Below are positions 6,750 through 14,043 of a stretch of DNA of 16,297 nt, piece by piece. The stretch covers positions 1 through 16,297 of the forward strand of contig JASLIR010000026.1 in NCBI GenBank assembly GCA_030152125.1, written 5' to 3'. The stretch's first letter is position 1. Every line of letters begins with the position of its first letter. The DNA is from Alkanindiges sp. (GTDB lineage: Bacteria > Pseudomonadota > Gammaproteobacteria > Pseudomonadales > Moraxellaceae). The notes beneath the pieces were generated by a model. It was not told the origin of the DNA. It ran no database searches and saw only the letters and a list, made by a program, of their open reading frames with translations. Position numbers and translations under genes: made by a program.

Positions 6750-6778
6750 ATTCTGCACAAATCGAACGCTAAAGTCAA
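6750..6778 (-). promoter_or_regulatory. rpsT promoter
   Basis: TTGACT (6778-6773 on the minus strand) is followed after exactly 17 bases by CAGAAT (6755-6750), a strong sigma-70-type match. Transcription would start near 6743 and give a leader of about 85-90 bases. That leader contains the GC-rich GGCCCGCCCC patch and the AAGGAG ribosome site. Confidence 0.75.
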
Positions 6779-6783
6779 GTTAA

Positions 6784-6962
6784 AATGACCTTAAACCACT
6801 TGAATCAGGCGCTAATTTTACACGGTAACAGCGGATAATTATATAGGCCTTAATTAACATTTCTTTATTGCATCAAAAGGCTTTAATATCGGACATTAAT
6901 AATGCTCGCGTTATCATATGCCTGTGCAGTGTATAAGCTTTTAAAATAAGGCGGAGTTGAAA
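6784..6962 (+). promoter_or_regulatory. AT-rich divergent gap with candidate SDR-cassette promoter
   Basis: This is most of the roughly 300-base gene-free stretch between rpsT and the SDR gene. It is AT-rich. The best plus-strand -10 is TATAAG (6932-6937), about 25 bases before the ATG; its -35 is poor (TTATCA at 15 bases' spacing, or CGTTAT at 17). A small palindrome, CATTA-A-TAATG, lies near 6893-6903 and might be an operator. No RNA gene or small coding frame is evident. Confidence 0.3.
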
Positions 6963-7655
6963 ATGAATACAAATGCTGCTCAAAGCGCCATTGTGATTGG
7001 TGCAACCGGGCTGGTTGGTGCGCAACTGGTGGCACAACTGGCGCAAAGTGACCGTTATCATACCGTGTATCAGATTGTACGCCGCCAGCCTGTGGTTGAA
7101 TGCTCAGCCAAGGTGCAAACGCTGATAATTCCCGATTTCAGCCAGCTTGAGGAGGCACTCAGGGATTTGCCTTTAACAGGCGGGGATGCATTTTCCATCC
7201 TGGGCACTACCCAGAAAGTGGCGGGCAGCAAACAGGCTTTTTATGCGGTCGATTTTAGCCTGAACCTTAATTTTGCCATCCTGATGCATCAGCTTGGTGT
7301 GGGGCATTTCCTGTTGCTTAGCGCGACAGGTGCCGATAGCAAATCGCTGGTATTTTACAATAAGGTAAAAGGTGAGCTGGAGCAGGCCGTTAGCCAGTTA
7401 GATTTTCCACGCCTCTCCATCTTTCAGCCCTCCCTGCTGATTGGCCAGCATCAGGACAGCCGCCTTGCCGAAGGGCTGGCGCAATCCCTGTTCAAGGCAT
7501 TTAAACCGGTTATTCCTGAAACCTGGTCGTATCGTCCGATTGAGGCCCAGCGCGTGGCGACTGCCATGCTGAAAGTGGCGGGATTACGCGGCCATGGAAA
7601 AGCGCTATATTCCAATGCTGATATGTTAACCCTTACCCTGGAGAACAACCAATGA
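6963..7655 (+). CDS. NAD(P)-binding SDR-like protein (atypical SDR, TIP30/HTATIP2-like)
   Basis: The 230-residue protein starts with a Rossmann dinucleotide site, GATGLVG (13-19). It keeps the short-chain dehydrogenase catalytic arrangement: S120 in LLLSATGADS, and Y132 with K136 in FYNKVKGELE. A GTTQK segment (81-85) follows strand 4. This pattern fits the atypical SDR group that includes TIP30/HTATIP2-like and YbjT-like proteins; the substrate is not predictable. I start at the ATG at 6963, with GGAG six bases upstream (6953-6956), not at the in-frame TTG two codons earlier. The stop codon overlaps the start of the RraA-family gene (ATGA), so the two are translationally coupled. First gene of a three-gene plus-strand cassette. 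Confidence 0.82.
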   Translation: MNTNAAQSAIVIGATGLVGAQLVAQLAQSDRYHTVYQIVRRQPVVECSAKVQTLIIPDFSQLEEALRDLPLTGGDAFSILGTTQKVAGSKQAFYAVDFSLNLNFAILMHQLGVGHFLLLSATGADSKSLVFYNKVKGELEQAVSQLDFPRLSIFQPSLLIGQHQDSRLAEGLAQSLFKAFKPVIPETWSYRPIEAQRVATAMLKVAGLRGHGKALYSNADMLTLTLENNQ

Positions 7656-8155
7656 GTGCTGTTGCTTTTGTTACCTGTGATTTATTAGATGATCATCCTG
7701 ATACACAAGTAGTAAGTCCATCCATTGATGGTAAATCCTTTAAGAATTTTGGTGGCCGTAAAGCGTTTGGCGGTGAGGTGGTTACCGTCAAGTGTTTTGA
7801 GGATAACTCCCGGGTTAAAGAGCTGCTGGCAACAGATGGCCAGGGCAAGGTACTGGTGGTAGACGGTGGGGCATCCATGCGCTGTGCCTTGCTGGGTGAC
7901 CTGATTGGTGAAAGTGCGGTGAAGTTTGGCTGGTCTGGTGTGGTTGTTTATGGTTGTGTGCGTGATGTAGATGCCCTGGCTGCGCTGGATCTGGGTGTGC
8001 AGGCACTGGCACCCATACCACAAAAAAGTAACCGTAAGGGTGCTGGTGAAACCGGTTTAAGCCTGAGCTTTGGTGGTGTGACAATTAATCAGGGTGATTA
8101 TATTTACGCCGATAATAATGGCATTCTGGTATCCAGTAAAAAACTGGTTGATTAA
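7652..8155 (+). CDS. rraA: RraA/HMG-aldolase family protein
   Basis: The 167-residue protein aligns along its whole length with RraA, which in E. coli binds RNase E and inhibits mRNA decay. The same fold includes the class II 4-hydroxy-4-methyl-2-oxoglutarate/oxaloacetate aldolases. Visible landmarks are NFGGRKAFGGEVVTVKCFEDN (32-52), VLVVDGGASMR (67-77), YGCVRDVD (100-107) and YADNNGI (151-157). It has D83, exactly 20 residues, then R104-D105: the D-X20-R-D signature linked to aldolase activity. E. coli RraA, as I recall it, has Gln at the last position. An aldolase role is therefore possible alongside or instead of RNase E control. The ATG at 7652 overlaps the SDR stop by 4 bases. No aromatic-cleavage genes are nearby. 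Confidence 0.85.
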   Translation: MSAVAFVTCDLLDDHPDTQVVSPSIDGKSFKNFGGRKAFGGEVVTVKCFEDNSRVKELLATDGQGKVLVVDGGASMRCALLGDLIGESAVKFGWSGVVVYGCVRDVDALAALDLGVQALAPIPQKSNRKGAGETGLSLSFGGVTINQGDYIYADNNGILVSSKKLVD

Positions 8156-8184
8156 TTGTTTTTTGCTCACTTGAGTTGTTTTTT

Positions 8185-8958
8185 ATGATTTTACACCAGA
8201 TTAAAGTGTTGCAATCCGTTGTAGCCACCGTGCTGGAAGGCGGGCGTGGAGTAACCGGCACCCCACATCCCAATCAGCCGGAATTGCCACTCAAGCTGTA
8301 CGATATTGAGGCCAGTCCTTTTTGCCGCCGTGTGCGGGAAGTGATTACCACCCTGAATCTGGATGTGGAAGTTTATCCATGTCCTAAAAAAGGCACCCGC
8401 TTTAGGCCAACGGCAGAGCGTATTGCAGGAAAAACCCAGTTTCCCTTGCTGGTGGATGAAAACACTGGCCTGAAGATTCTGGAGTCGCAGAAGATTATTG
8501 ATTACCTGTTTGAGTATTATGGGAAAACAGGAACAACCCCAAAAAAGTGGCAAAACCTGCCTAAACGCCCGATACGTGAATTATTGACTGGTGTGCCACG
8601 TGGTTTAAGGGGCTTAAGGGCAGAGAAGTCCAACACCAGCAAGCCGGCGCCCAACCAGTTGTTACAGCTGTGGAGTTTTGAAGGCAGCCCGTATACCCGC
8701 CTGGTACGCGAGCGTTTGTGTGAGCTGGAAATTGCGTATGTACTGCACAACGTGGCGAAAGAGCGCTGGCAGGATATAGGCCCTGCGGTGTTTCGCCTGA
8801 AGCCCGGCAAGTACTGCCCGTTACAGGGTGGCAAGCGTGAAAAGGAAATCAACCGCAATAGCAAGATGCAGGTGCCCTACCTGATTGATCCTAATACCGG
8901 AGTGGCCATGTACGAGTCTGCGGATATCCTGCGCTATCTGGACTATACATACGCTTAA
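8185..8958 (+). CDS. Tandem glutathione-transferase N-domain (thioredoxin-fold) protein
   Basis: The 257-residue protein holds two thioredoxin-fold GST N-terminal domains with no helical GST C-terminal domain. Domain 1 (about 35-115) has LYDIEASPFCRRVRE with C47, the cis-Pro in QFPLLVD (P87) and the glutathione-site ES (100-101). Domain 2 (about 160-257) has LWSFEGSPYTRLVRE with Thr where domain 1 has Cys, cis-Pro in QVPYLID (P231) and ES (244-245). It looks like an internal duplication in which only the first copy keeps the redox cysteine. I use the ATG at 8185; an in-frame TTG three codons upstream is possible, and the ribosome site is weak. It lies 29 bases after the RraA-family gene and ends the cassette before a strong terminator. 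Substrate unknown. Confidence 0.82.
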   Translation: MILHQIKVLQSVVATVLEGGRGVTGTPHPNQPELPLKLYDIEASPFCRRVREVITTLNLDVEVYPCPKKGTRFRPTAERIAGKTQFPLLVDENTGLKILESQKIIDYLFEYYGKTGTTPKKWQNLPKRPIRELLTGVPRGLRGLRAEKSNTSKPAPNQLLQLWSFEGSPYTRLVRERLCELEIAYVLHNVAKERWQDIGPAVFRLKPGKYCPLQGGKREKEINRNSKMQVPYLIDPNTGVAMYESADILRYLDYTYA

Positions 8959-8990
8959 CAGCATCTAACAGGGTAAGGCGTATGGCAGTG

Positions 8991-9032
8991 AGAGGCACCT
9001 CGGTGGTGCCTTTTATTTTGTGCCTCTTTTTT
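8991..9032 (+). terminator. Terminator of the SDR cassette, with alternative stems
   Basis: AGGCACC (8993-8999) pairs with GGTGCCT (9005-9011), followed by TTTTATTTT. The same 5' arm, AGAGGCAC (8991-8998), can instead pair with GTGCCTCT (9020-9027), followed by a T run (up to 9032). These are two mutually exclusive terminator stems. The last T run overlaps the stop codon of the converging GST gene. Confidence 0.85.
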
Positions 9033-9648
9033 AAGCAGTAGTCAGACTGCGAATGTCCGGCACGGCAATAAAATGCGGCAGTTGTGCGAAGCGTTGTACC
9101 CAGGCAGCTACATTCGGGTAGGCCTGAATATCAATCTGGCCTTCGTGTGCCATGGCAATGTAGGGAAAGCAGGCCACATCCGCGATAGTGGGGCGGTTTA
9201 GCTCCAGCCATTCGCGGCCTTCCAGATGCTGGTTGATTACTTTTAAAATATAATGTCCACGCGCAGTGGCCTGCTCAATATGAATGTCCGGGCGTTTAAA
9301 AATATGGAATACCCGTGCTGCTGCCAGGCCATTGGCAATTTCATTACTGGCGGTGGATAACCACTGACTGACTAACGCCAGCCCTAAGGCATCCTGTGGC
9401 AGCCATTGCTGCCTGCTATCGTGCTGGCGCGCCAGATAAGTCAGGATGGCTTGTGAATCGCGAATATACTGGCCTTGATCTTCCAGTGCTGGTACTTGCC
9501 CCAGTTCATTTATTTTCAGGTAATCCGGTTTTTTTTGTTCTTTACTCAGCAGGTCGACCGGGATTAACTGGTAGTCCAGTTGTAAAAAAGACAATAACAA
9601 CCTTACTTTGTAGCAGTTGCCGGAAAAGTGCATGTCGTAAAGTTTCAT
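9031..9648 (-). CDS. Glutathione S-transferase
   Basis: This is a two-domain cytosolic glutathione transferase of 205 residues, the usual length. The N-terminal thioredoxin fold starts at MKLYDMHFSGNCYK with S9, N11 and C12 in the active-site loop. QVPAL (51-55, cis-Pro 53) and RDSQAIL (63-69) form the glutathione site. The C-terminal helical domain has the N-capping-type motif RPTIADVACFPY (152-163). I start at the ATG at 9648. The frame continues to 9804, but that extension is not GST-like and its beginning abuts the dapC terminator. Bacterial GSTs of this kind detoxify electrophiles or peroxides; the substrate cannot be read from sequence. It converges on the tandem GST_N protein and has its own upstream region at 9649-9804. 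Confidence 0.9.
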   Translation of the reverse strand: MKLYDMHFSGNCYKVRLLLSFLQLDYQLIPVDLLSKEQKKPDYLKINELGQVPALEDQGQYIRDSQAILTYLARQHDSRQQWLPQDALGLALVSQWLSTASNEIANGLAAARVFHIFKRPDIHIEQATARGHYILKVINQHLEGREWLELNRPTIADVACFPYIAMAHEGQIDIQAYPNVAAWVQRFAQLPHFIAVPDIRSLTTA

Positions 9649-9727
9649 ATCGTGATAGCTCAGGGCTAAAAGGAGAGCTAAAAAATTAAGGCAGGCTGCA
9701 TCACTTTGCAATAGGTAGGCAACAGCT

Positions 9728-9748
9728 ATTTGGCTAAACCCGCCAAAT
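9728..9748. promoter_or_regulatory. Inverted repeat upstream of the GST gene
   Basis: ATTTGGC (9728-9734) and GCCAAAT (9742-9748) are perfect 7-base arms around a 7-base spacer, about 80 bases upstream of the GST start. A weak promoter (TTGCAA, complement 9706-9711, with an AT-rich -10 near 9683-9688) lies between the repeat and the gene. The geometry suits a dimeric regulator site; the regulator is unknown. Confidence 0.35.
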
Positions 9749-9804
9749 GAACTGCATTCCATCAAGTTGGACAGTTTATTCGTCGTGCTCTGATTTTCCG
9801 GCAA

Positions 9805-9837
9805 ACAAAAAAGCCCAAGTATTAAACTCGGGCTTTT
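9805..9837 (-). terminator. Rho-independent terminator of dapC
   Basis: AAAAGCCC (9809-9816) pairs with GGGCTTTT (9830-9837), extended after one mismatch by AGT/ACT around an ATTAA loop. On the minus strand it ends in six Ts. It begins 18 bases beyond the dapC stop codon. Confidence 0.9.
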
Positions 9838-9855
9838 GATAGCGAATGCAATACC

Positions 9856-11040
9856 TTACATAATCTGCTTTAAGCGCTGGATGGCCTGTTCACATTGGGC
9901 AATGTCGGCCACCAGTGCCATGCGCACATGGTTTTGCCCGGGGTTGCCGCTTGTGGTGTCGCGCGATAAGTAGCGCCCCGGTAATACCGTAATATTGGCA
10001 TGTTGGTAAAGATGACGGGCAAATTTCTCGTCATCTTCCACAGGTAGCCAGAAGTAAAAACCGGCATCCGGCTTTTTAAATGGCAGCAGGTGACCAAGCT
10101 CGGTCAGGAACAAATCAAACTTTTGGCGATACAGCACACGGTTCTGTTCCACATGGGCTTCGTCGCGCCAGGCGGCAATGGAGGCCAACTGGTGTTGTAC
10201 CGGCATTGCAGCGCCGTGATAGGTACGGTATTTCAGGTAATCTGCCAGAATGGAGGCATCACCCGCTGCAAAGCCGGAGCGCAGGCCGGGCAGGTTGGAG
10301 CGTTTGGACAGGGAGTGGAATACCACACAGTTTTTATAGTCATGGCGGCCCAGTTCGGCACAGGCTTCCAGTAACCCGGTCGGTGCTGCATCAAAATACA
10401 GTTCGGAGTAGCATTCATCCGAGGCAATGACAAAGCCATACTGGTCAGATAAGGCAATCAGCTTTTTCAGTTGCTCTTTGGGAATCACTGAACCAGTGGG
10501 ATTGCCCGGTGTACAGATAAACAGCAGTTGGGTGTTTTTCCATACTTCAGGCGAAATCTCATCAAAATTGCCCAGATAGCCATTGGCTGCCGTACAGTTG
10601 TATAGCTGTGGCGTGGCACCAGCCAGAATCGCCGCACCTTCGTAAATCTGGTAAAACGGGTTTGGCATCAGTACATAAGGCTTTCCGCTGCCATCACATT
10701 GATTGCGATCCACCACGGCCTGTACAAAGGAAAATAATGCCTCACGGGTACCACTGACTGGTAATACCTGTGTTTCGCTATCAATCTGCGCCAGGTGAAA
10801 ACGCTGCTTGAGCCAGTGGGCAATGCTTTCGCGCAGGGCAGGCAGGCCTTTACTGCTGGGGTAAGTGGATAAATGCTGCAAGGCGTCAATTAATGCCTGT
10901 TTTACAAATTCCGGGGACTGGTGCTTGGGTTCGCCAATCGACAGTGCAATATTTGGCAGGCTGGCAGGCTGAATATCGGCAAACAGTTTAGCCAGTTTTT
11001 CAAAGGGATAGGGGTGTAATTGACTAATTGCAGGGTTCAT
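9856..11040 (-). CDS. dapC: N-succinyl-L,L-diaminopimelate aminotransferase
   Basis: DapC transfers an amino group from glutamate to N-succinyl-2-amino-6-ketopimelate in the succinylase route to diaminopimelate and lysine. It is a fold-type I, class I/II PLP aminotransferase. In 394 residues I see SIGEPKH (34-40), CTPGNPTG (177-184), SDECYSELYF (207-216), the PLP lysine in SLSKRSN (K246), GLRSGFAAGD (252-261) and the carboxylate-binding Arg in HVRMAL (R373). I use the ATG at 11040, giving MNPAISQLHPYPFEKL, the usual DapC start. A longer frame to 11118 would begin with an unrelated Cys-rich stretch across the intergenic hairpin. The ribosome site is weak. It follows glnD, with a strong hairpin between, and may have a weak promoter (TATAGT, complement 11062-11067). 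Confidence 0.93.
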   Translation of the reverse strand: MNPAISQLHPYPFEKLAKLFADIQPASLPNIALSIGEPKHQSPEFVKQALIDALQHLSTYPSSKGLPALRESIAHWLKQRFHLAQIDSETQVLPVSGTREALFSFVQAVVDRNQCDGSGKPYVLMPNPFYQIYEGAAILAGATPQLYNCTAANGYLGNFDEISPEVWKNTQLLFICTPGNPTGSVIPKEQLKKLIALSDQYGFVIASDECYSELYFDAAPTGLLEACAELGRHDYKNCVVFHSLSKRSNLPGLRSGFAAGDASILADYLKYRTYHGAAMPVQHQLASIAAWRDEAHVEQNRVLYRQKFDLFLTELGHLLPFKKPDAGFYFWLPVEDDEKFARHLYQHANITVLPGRYLSRDTTSGNPGQNHVRMALVADIAQCEQAIQRLKQIM

Positions 11041-11113
11041 CCACACTACTCTGGTATTCAAACTATATGATTTAAAGGAAAGCTTATTGGTGCAAAACCT
11101 GTGTGTGCAACAT

Positions 11114-11140
11114 GACATGCAGCAAGCTGGGCTGCATGTC
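11114..11140 (-). other. Strong hairpin between glnD and dapC
   Basis: GACATGCAGC (11114-11123) and GCTGCATGTC (11131-11140) form a perfect 10-bp stem with a 7-base loop, starting 10 bases after the glnD stop codon. No T tract follows on either strand, so it is not a standard intrinsic terminator. It could protect the glnD 3' end, attenuate read-through into dapC, or support Rho-dependent termination. Confidence 0.6.
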
Positions 11141-11150
11141 GTTTAACAGA

Positions 11151-13811
11151 TCAGGACACCACGGAAACACCTTGTGAGGCTTCATCCAGGGTTTTACGCA
11201 ATAATTTACTGAACTCGTAGGCTTCTTCCGCGCTTAACGGTTTGCCATCACGCTTGGTCACATAAAAGCTGTCTTCCGCACGCTCGCCGAGGGTAGCAAT
11301 GCGTGCCGAGTGAATATCCAGCCCGTGCTGCATGAAAATTGCCCCAATACGGGCCAGTAGCCCCGGTTGGTCCAGGGTCATAATTTCCACGATATTTTGT
11401 TGCAGGACGATGTTCAGGTTAACCGATACTTCGGTTTGTACTGCAAAGTGACGCAATTGGCGCGGGATACGGCGTTCCAGCAGTGTAGGGAAGGCTTCCG
11501 GGTGCGACAGGGCATGGCTTAGGGCATGCACCACTTCATGCTTGCGCTGCGGATCACTTAATAAGGTGCCAAAGCGATCCAGCACCACGTAGGTATCCAG
11601 CGAAAAAGCCTTGGTGGCAGTAATAATACGCGCATCCTGAACATCCAGGTTCATTTGATCCAGTACGGTTACGGTAGCGGCAAACAGGTTGGACAAGTCA
11701 CGCGTATAAATAAAGATTTCAGCCGCATCCTTGGACAGCTGGCGGTGCTCGCGGATCAGTACCAGCGGGGCAGGGTTATCGCCATGTTCAATGATGGCCT
11801 TGGTATGCCAGGCCACTTCATCGGCACGTTCCTTCAGGAAATAGTCATCCCCCAGTTCACGCCAGATCGCCTCTACCGAAGCATACGGGTAATCCTCACT
11901 GAGTACCTGCATGGCTTCAAACTTGGTGTCTTCAATAATCAGCTGATGATCCACCGGACGGTCCAGACCGGTACGGATAATGTCGCGTGCCTTGGTATAC
12001 AGCTGGCGCATTAAGGAGGCACGCCACGAGTTCCACAGTTTGGGGTTGGTGGCATTAATGTCAGCAACCGTTAAGGCATACAGGTAGTCCAGATGAATCA
12101 TGTCACCCATCTGGTCAGCAAAGGCTTTGACGATATCCGGGTCGGAAATGTCTTTCTTTTGCGAGGTAATCGACATCACCAGATGGTTTTGTGCCAGCCA
12201 GGCCACAATCTTGCCTTCACGGTCACTTAAGCCATGATCGCGGCAGAACTCAATCGCATCTTCTGCACCCAGTTCGCTATGGTCACCACCACGGCCTTTG
12301 GCAATGTCATGGAAAATAGCCGCCAGATAAACAATTTCCTTGCGGTCCAGACGCTGGAACACCGAACTGACTACCGGATAGTCCTTGGCAAATTCCGGTT
12401 GGCCAAAGCGTTGCAGGTTGCGGATCAGCAGCAGGGTATGCGCATCCACCGTGTAAATATGGAACAGGTCATACTGCATCAGGCCGGTAATCTGGCCAAA
12501 TGCCGGAATATACTTGCCCAATACCCCGTAGCGTTTCATGGCATGCAGGGTATCGTACAGGTTATGCGGCGCACGCAGGATAGCCATGAACAGGGCACGG
12601 TGTACCGGATTATTGCGGAAATTGTCGTCAATGGTTTTGGCTGCCAGCATCAGCAGGCGCAGGGTACGGGCACGGATACCCTTGTTGTCTGGCTGGTTGG
12701 CCATCAGGAAAAACAGTTCCAGGATAGCACTCGGTGTTTGCGAGAATACCCGGTGGTGGGTGACGGAAATTTTTCCGCCAATCAGTTCAAAACGCTCATT
12801 GATGGGCGTTATAACCAGTTGTTCTTCGTCTTCCAGTCTTGGTTCGATGACCGACTCATAAAAGTAGGCCAGCAACATTTCATTCAGCGTGGATACTTTC
12901 ATCGCTACCCGGTAATAGGCTTTCATGAACTGCTCTACGGCATAGTTAGCCGGATCATGCTCATGTTGTACAAAACCAAGCCGGCTGGCAACATCACGCT
13001 GATAATCAAACAGTAAACGGTTTTCATCGCGGTTACTAATACGGTGTAACTGGTAGCGGATACGCCACAGGAAATCTTCGGCGCGTTCCAGCTCTTTTAG
13101 CTCAAAGTCACTGATAAAACCCAGATGGACCAGGTCATAAACGCGTACCACACGAAAATGCCGTTTGGCAATCCAGCCTATCTGGTTTAAGTCGCGCAGG
13201 CCACCCGGGGCGTTTTTAATGTCCGGTTCCAGGTTGCTTTCGGTATTATTATGCTGTGCGTAGCGGCGCTGTTGTTCTTTCATTTTTTCTTCAAAGAACG
13301 TTTTATCAGACCAGCATTTTGAAACAATTTTGCGCGGCTTTTGTGCCAGTTGCGAATCGCCAATAATCAGGCGTGATTCCACCAGACTGGTTGCTACGGT
13401 AATATCCAGCGCGGCATCAAAACATTCTTCCAGCGAGCGTACACTGACACCCGGCTTAAAACCGATGTCCCATAAGCTGGAAATAAAGGCAGAAATGTGG
13501 TCGCCCAGTTCAACACTAATGGCTTCCCGGCTAAGAATCAGAATGTCCACATCGGAATAGGGCAGCATTTCCAGACGGCCATAGCCGCCCACTGCCAGTA
13601 GTGCCAGTTCCTGTTCGGGCAGCTGGTGTTTTTGCCACAAATACTTTAAGGCGTCGTCTGTTGCTTTGGCCCGGGCATTCACCACATCACGAATATAGGC
13701 ACCTTCCTGCAGCTCATGGTCAAGCTGCTTATCCAGCGCTTTTAGCCAGTTTGCCAGCCCTTTAACCTCGCCATCCTGTTCAACAAACGTCTGGGGCTTA
13801 GGTGTTATCAT
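11151..13811 (-). CDS. glnD: Bifunctional uridylyltransferase/uridylyl-removing enzyme GlnD
   Basis: GlnD senses glutamine and adds UMP to, or removes it from, PII proteins (GlnB/GlnK), setting nitrogen assimilation. The 886-residue product is full length with all domains. The nucleotidyltransferase has [15 protein letters not shown] (75-89, with D87 and D89), then the GlnD-specific [12 protein letters not shown] (200-211). The HD hydrolase domain has H458 and H501-D502 in [16 protein letters not shown]. Two ACT domains follow (about 697-745 and 807-870, the second with [11 protein letters not shown]) for glutamine binding. The ATG at 13811 has GAGAG nine bases upstream and a good promoter at 13872-13901. 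It lies downstream of purT on the same strand but is separately promoted; dapC follows after a hairpin. Confidence 0.98.
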   Translation of the reverse strand: MITPKPQTFVEQDGEVKGLANWLKALDKQLDHELQEGAYIRDVVNARAKATDDALKYLWQKHQLPEQELALLAVGGYGRLEMLPYSDVDILILSREAISVELGDHISAFISSLWDIGFKPGVSVRSLEECFDAALDITVATSLVESRLIIGDSQLAQKPRKIVSKCWSDKTFFEEKMKEQQRRYAQHNNTESNLEPDIKNAPGGLRDLNQIGWIAKRHFRVVRVYDLVHLGFISDFELKELERAEDFLWRIRYQLHRISNRDENRLLFDYQRDVASRLGFVQHEHDPANYAVEQFMKAYYRVAMKVSTLNEMLLAYFYESVIEPRLEDEEQLVITPINERFELIGGKISVTHHRVFSQTPSAILELFFLMANQPDNKGIRARTLRLLMLAAKTIDDNFRNNPVHRALFMAILRAPHNLYDTLHAMKRYGVLGKYIPAFGQITGLMQYDLFHIYTVDAHTLLLIRNLQRFGQPEFAKDYPVVSSVFQRLDRKEIVYLAAIFHDIAKGRGGDHSELGAEDAIEFCRDHGLSDREGKIVAWLAQNHLVMSITSQKKDISDPDIVKAFADQMGDMIHLDYLYALTVADINATNPKLWNSWRASLMRQLYTKARDIIRTGLDRPVDHQLIIEDTKFEAMQVLSEDYPYASVEAIWRELGDDYFLKERADEVAWHTKAIIEHGDNPAPLVLIREHRQLSKDAAEIFIYTRDLSNLFAATVTVLDQMNLDVQDARIITATKAFSLDTYVVLDRFGTLLSDPQRKHEVVHALSHALSHPEAFPTLLERRIPRQLRHFAVQTEVSVNLNIVLQQNIVEIMTLDQPGLLARIGAIFMQHGLDIHSARIATLGERAEDSFYVTKRDGKPLSAEEAYEFSKLLRKTLDEASQGVSVVS

Positions 13812-13871
13812 GTAGGGCGTCTCTCATGCTATACAGGAAAATAATAATCGATACGGTGCTGCTGCAGGGCT

Positions 13872-13901
13872 ATTGTAGCGGTTTTGAAAAAAAAGTGGCA
13901 A
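13872..13901 (-). promoter_or_regulatory. glnD promoter
   Basis: TTGCCA (13901-13896, minus strand) and TACAAT (13877-13872) are separated by 18 bases, and the spacer contains a run of eight Ts. The predicted leader is about 55 bases. It sits in the 232-base gap between purT and glnD. Confidence 0.65.
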
Positions 13902-13978
13902 TAACTGCTAAAAAAGATTTAACGATTTGAAAGTTAATGTTTTTATTGGATTTATGGTTAATGGCTTGCGCTGTAATT

Positions 13979-14010
13979 CTGACTGGATGGTTGAGGCACC
14001 ACCCAGTCAG
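13979..14010 (-). other. Long hairpin downstream of purT
   Basis: CTGACTGG (13979-13986) pairs with CCAGTCAG (14003-14010), and TGGT (13988-13991) with ACCA (13998-14001), around a 6-base loop. On the plus strand an A-C mismatch separates the two stem parts. In minus-strand RNA that position becomes a G-U wobble, giving a continuous 13-bp stem. It begins 33 bases after the purT stop. No T tract follows. It is probably a purT 3'-end structure. Confidence 0.6.
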
Positions 14011-14043
14011 ACCGGTCAGTCTAATGCGGGTTGGCAAGCTGGT

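Noticed and set aside
6656..6778. N-terminal extension of S20 to 6778
   Set aside because: S20 is about 87-89 residues. The extension covers the promoter and leader, and the ribosome site AAGGAG points to the GTG at 6655.
9649..9804. N-terminal extension of the GST to 9804
   Set aside because: The 52 extra residues do not belong to the GST fold, and the extended start abuts the dapC terminator. The ATG at 9648 gives the standard start and length.
11041..11118. N-terminal extension of dapC to an ATG at 11118
   Set aside because: The added residues are unlike DapC, and the extended frame starts inside the glnD-dapC hairpin. The ATG at 11040 gives the family N-terminus.
12234..13016. 260-codon plus-strand open frame inside glnD
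   Set aside because: It is an antisense shadow of a full-length, motif-complete glnD. It has no recognisable protein features or ribosome site.
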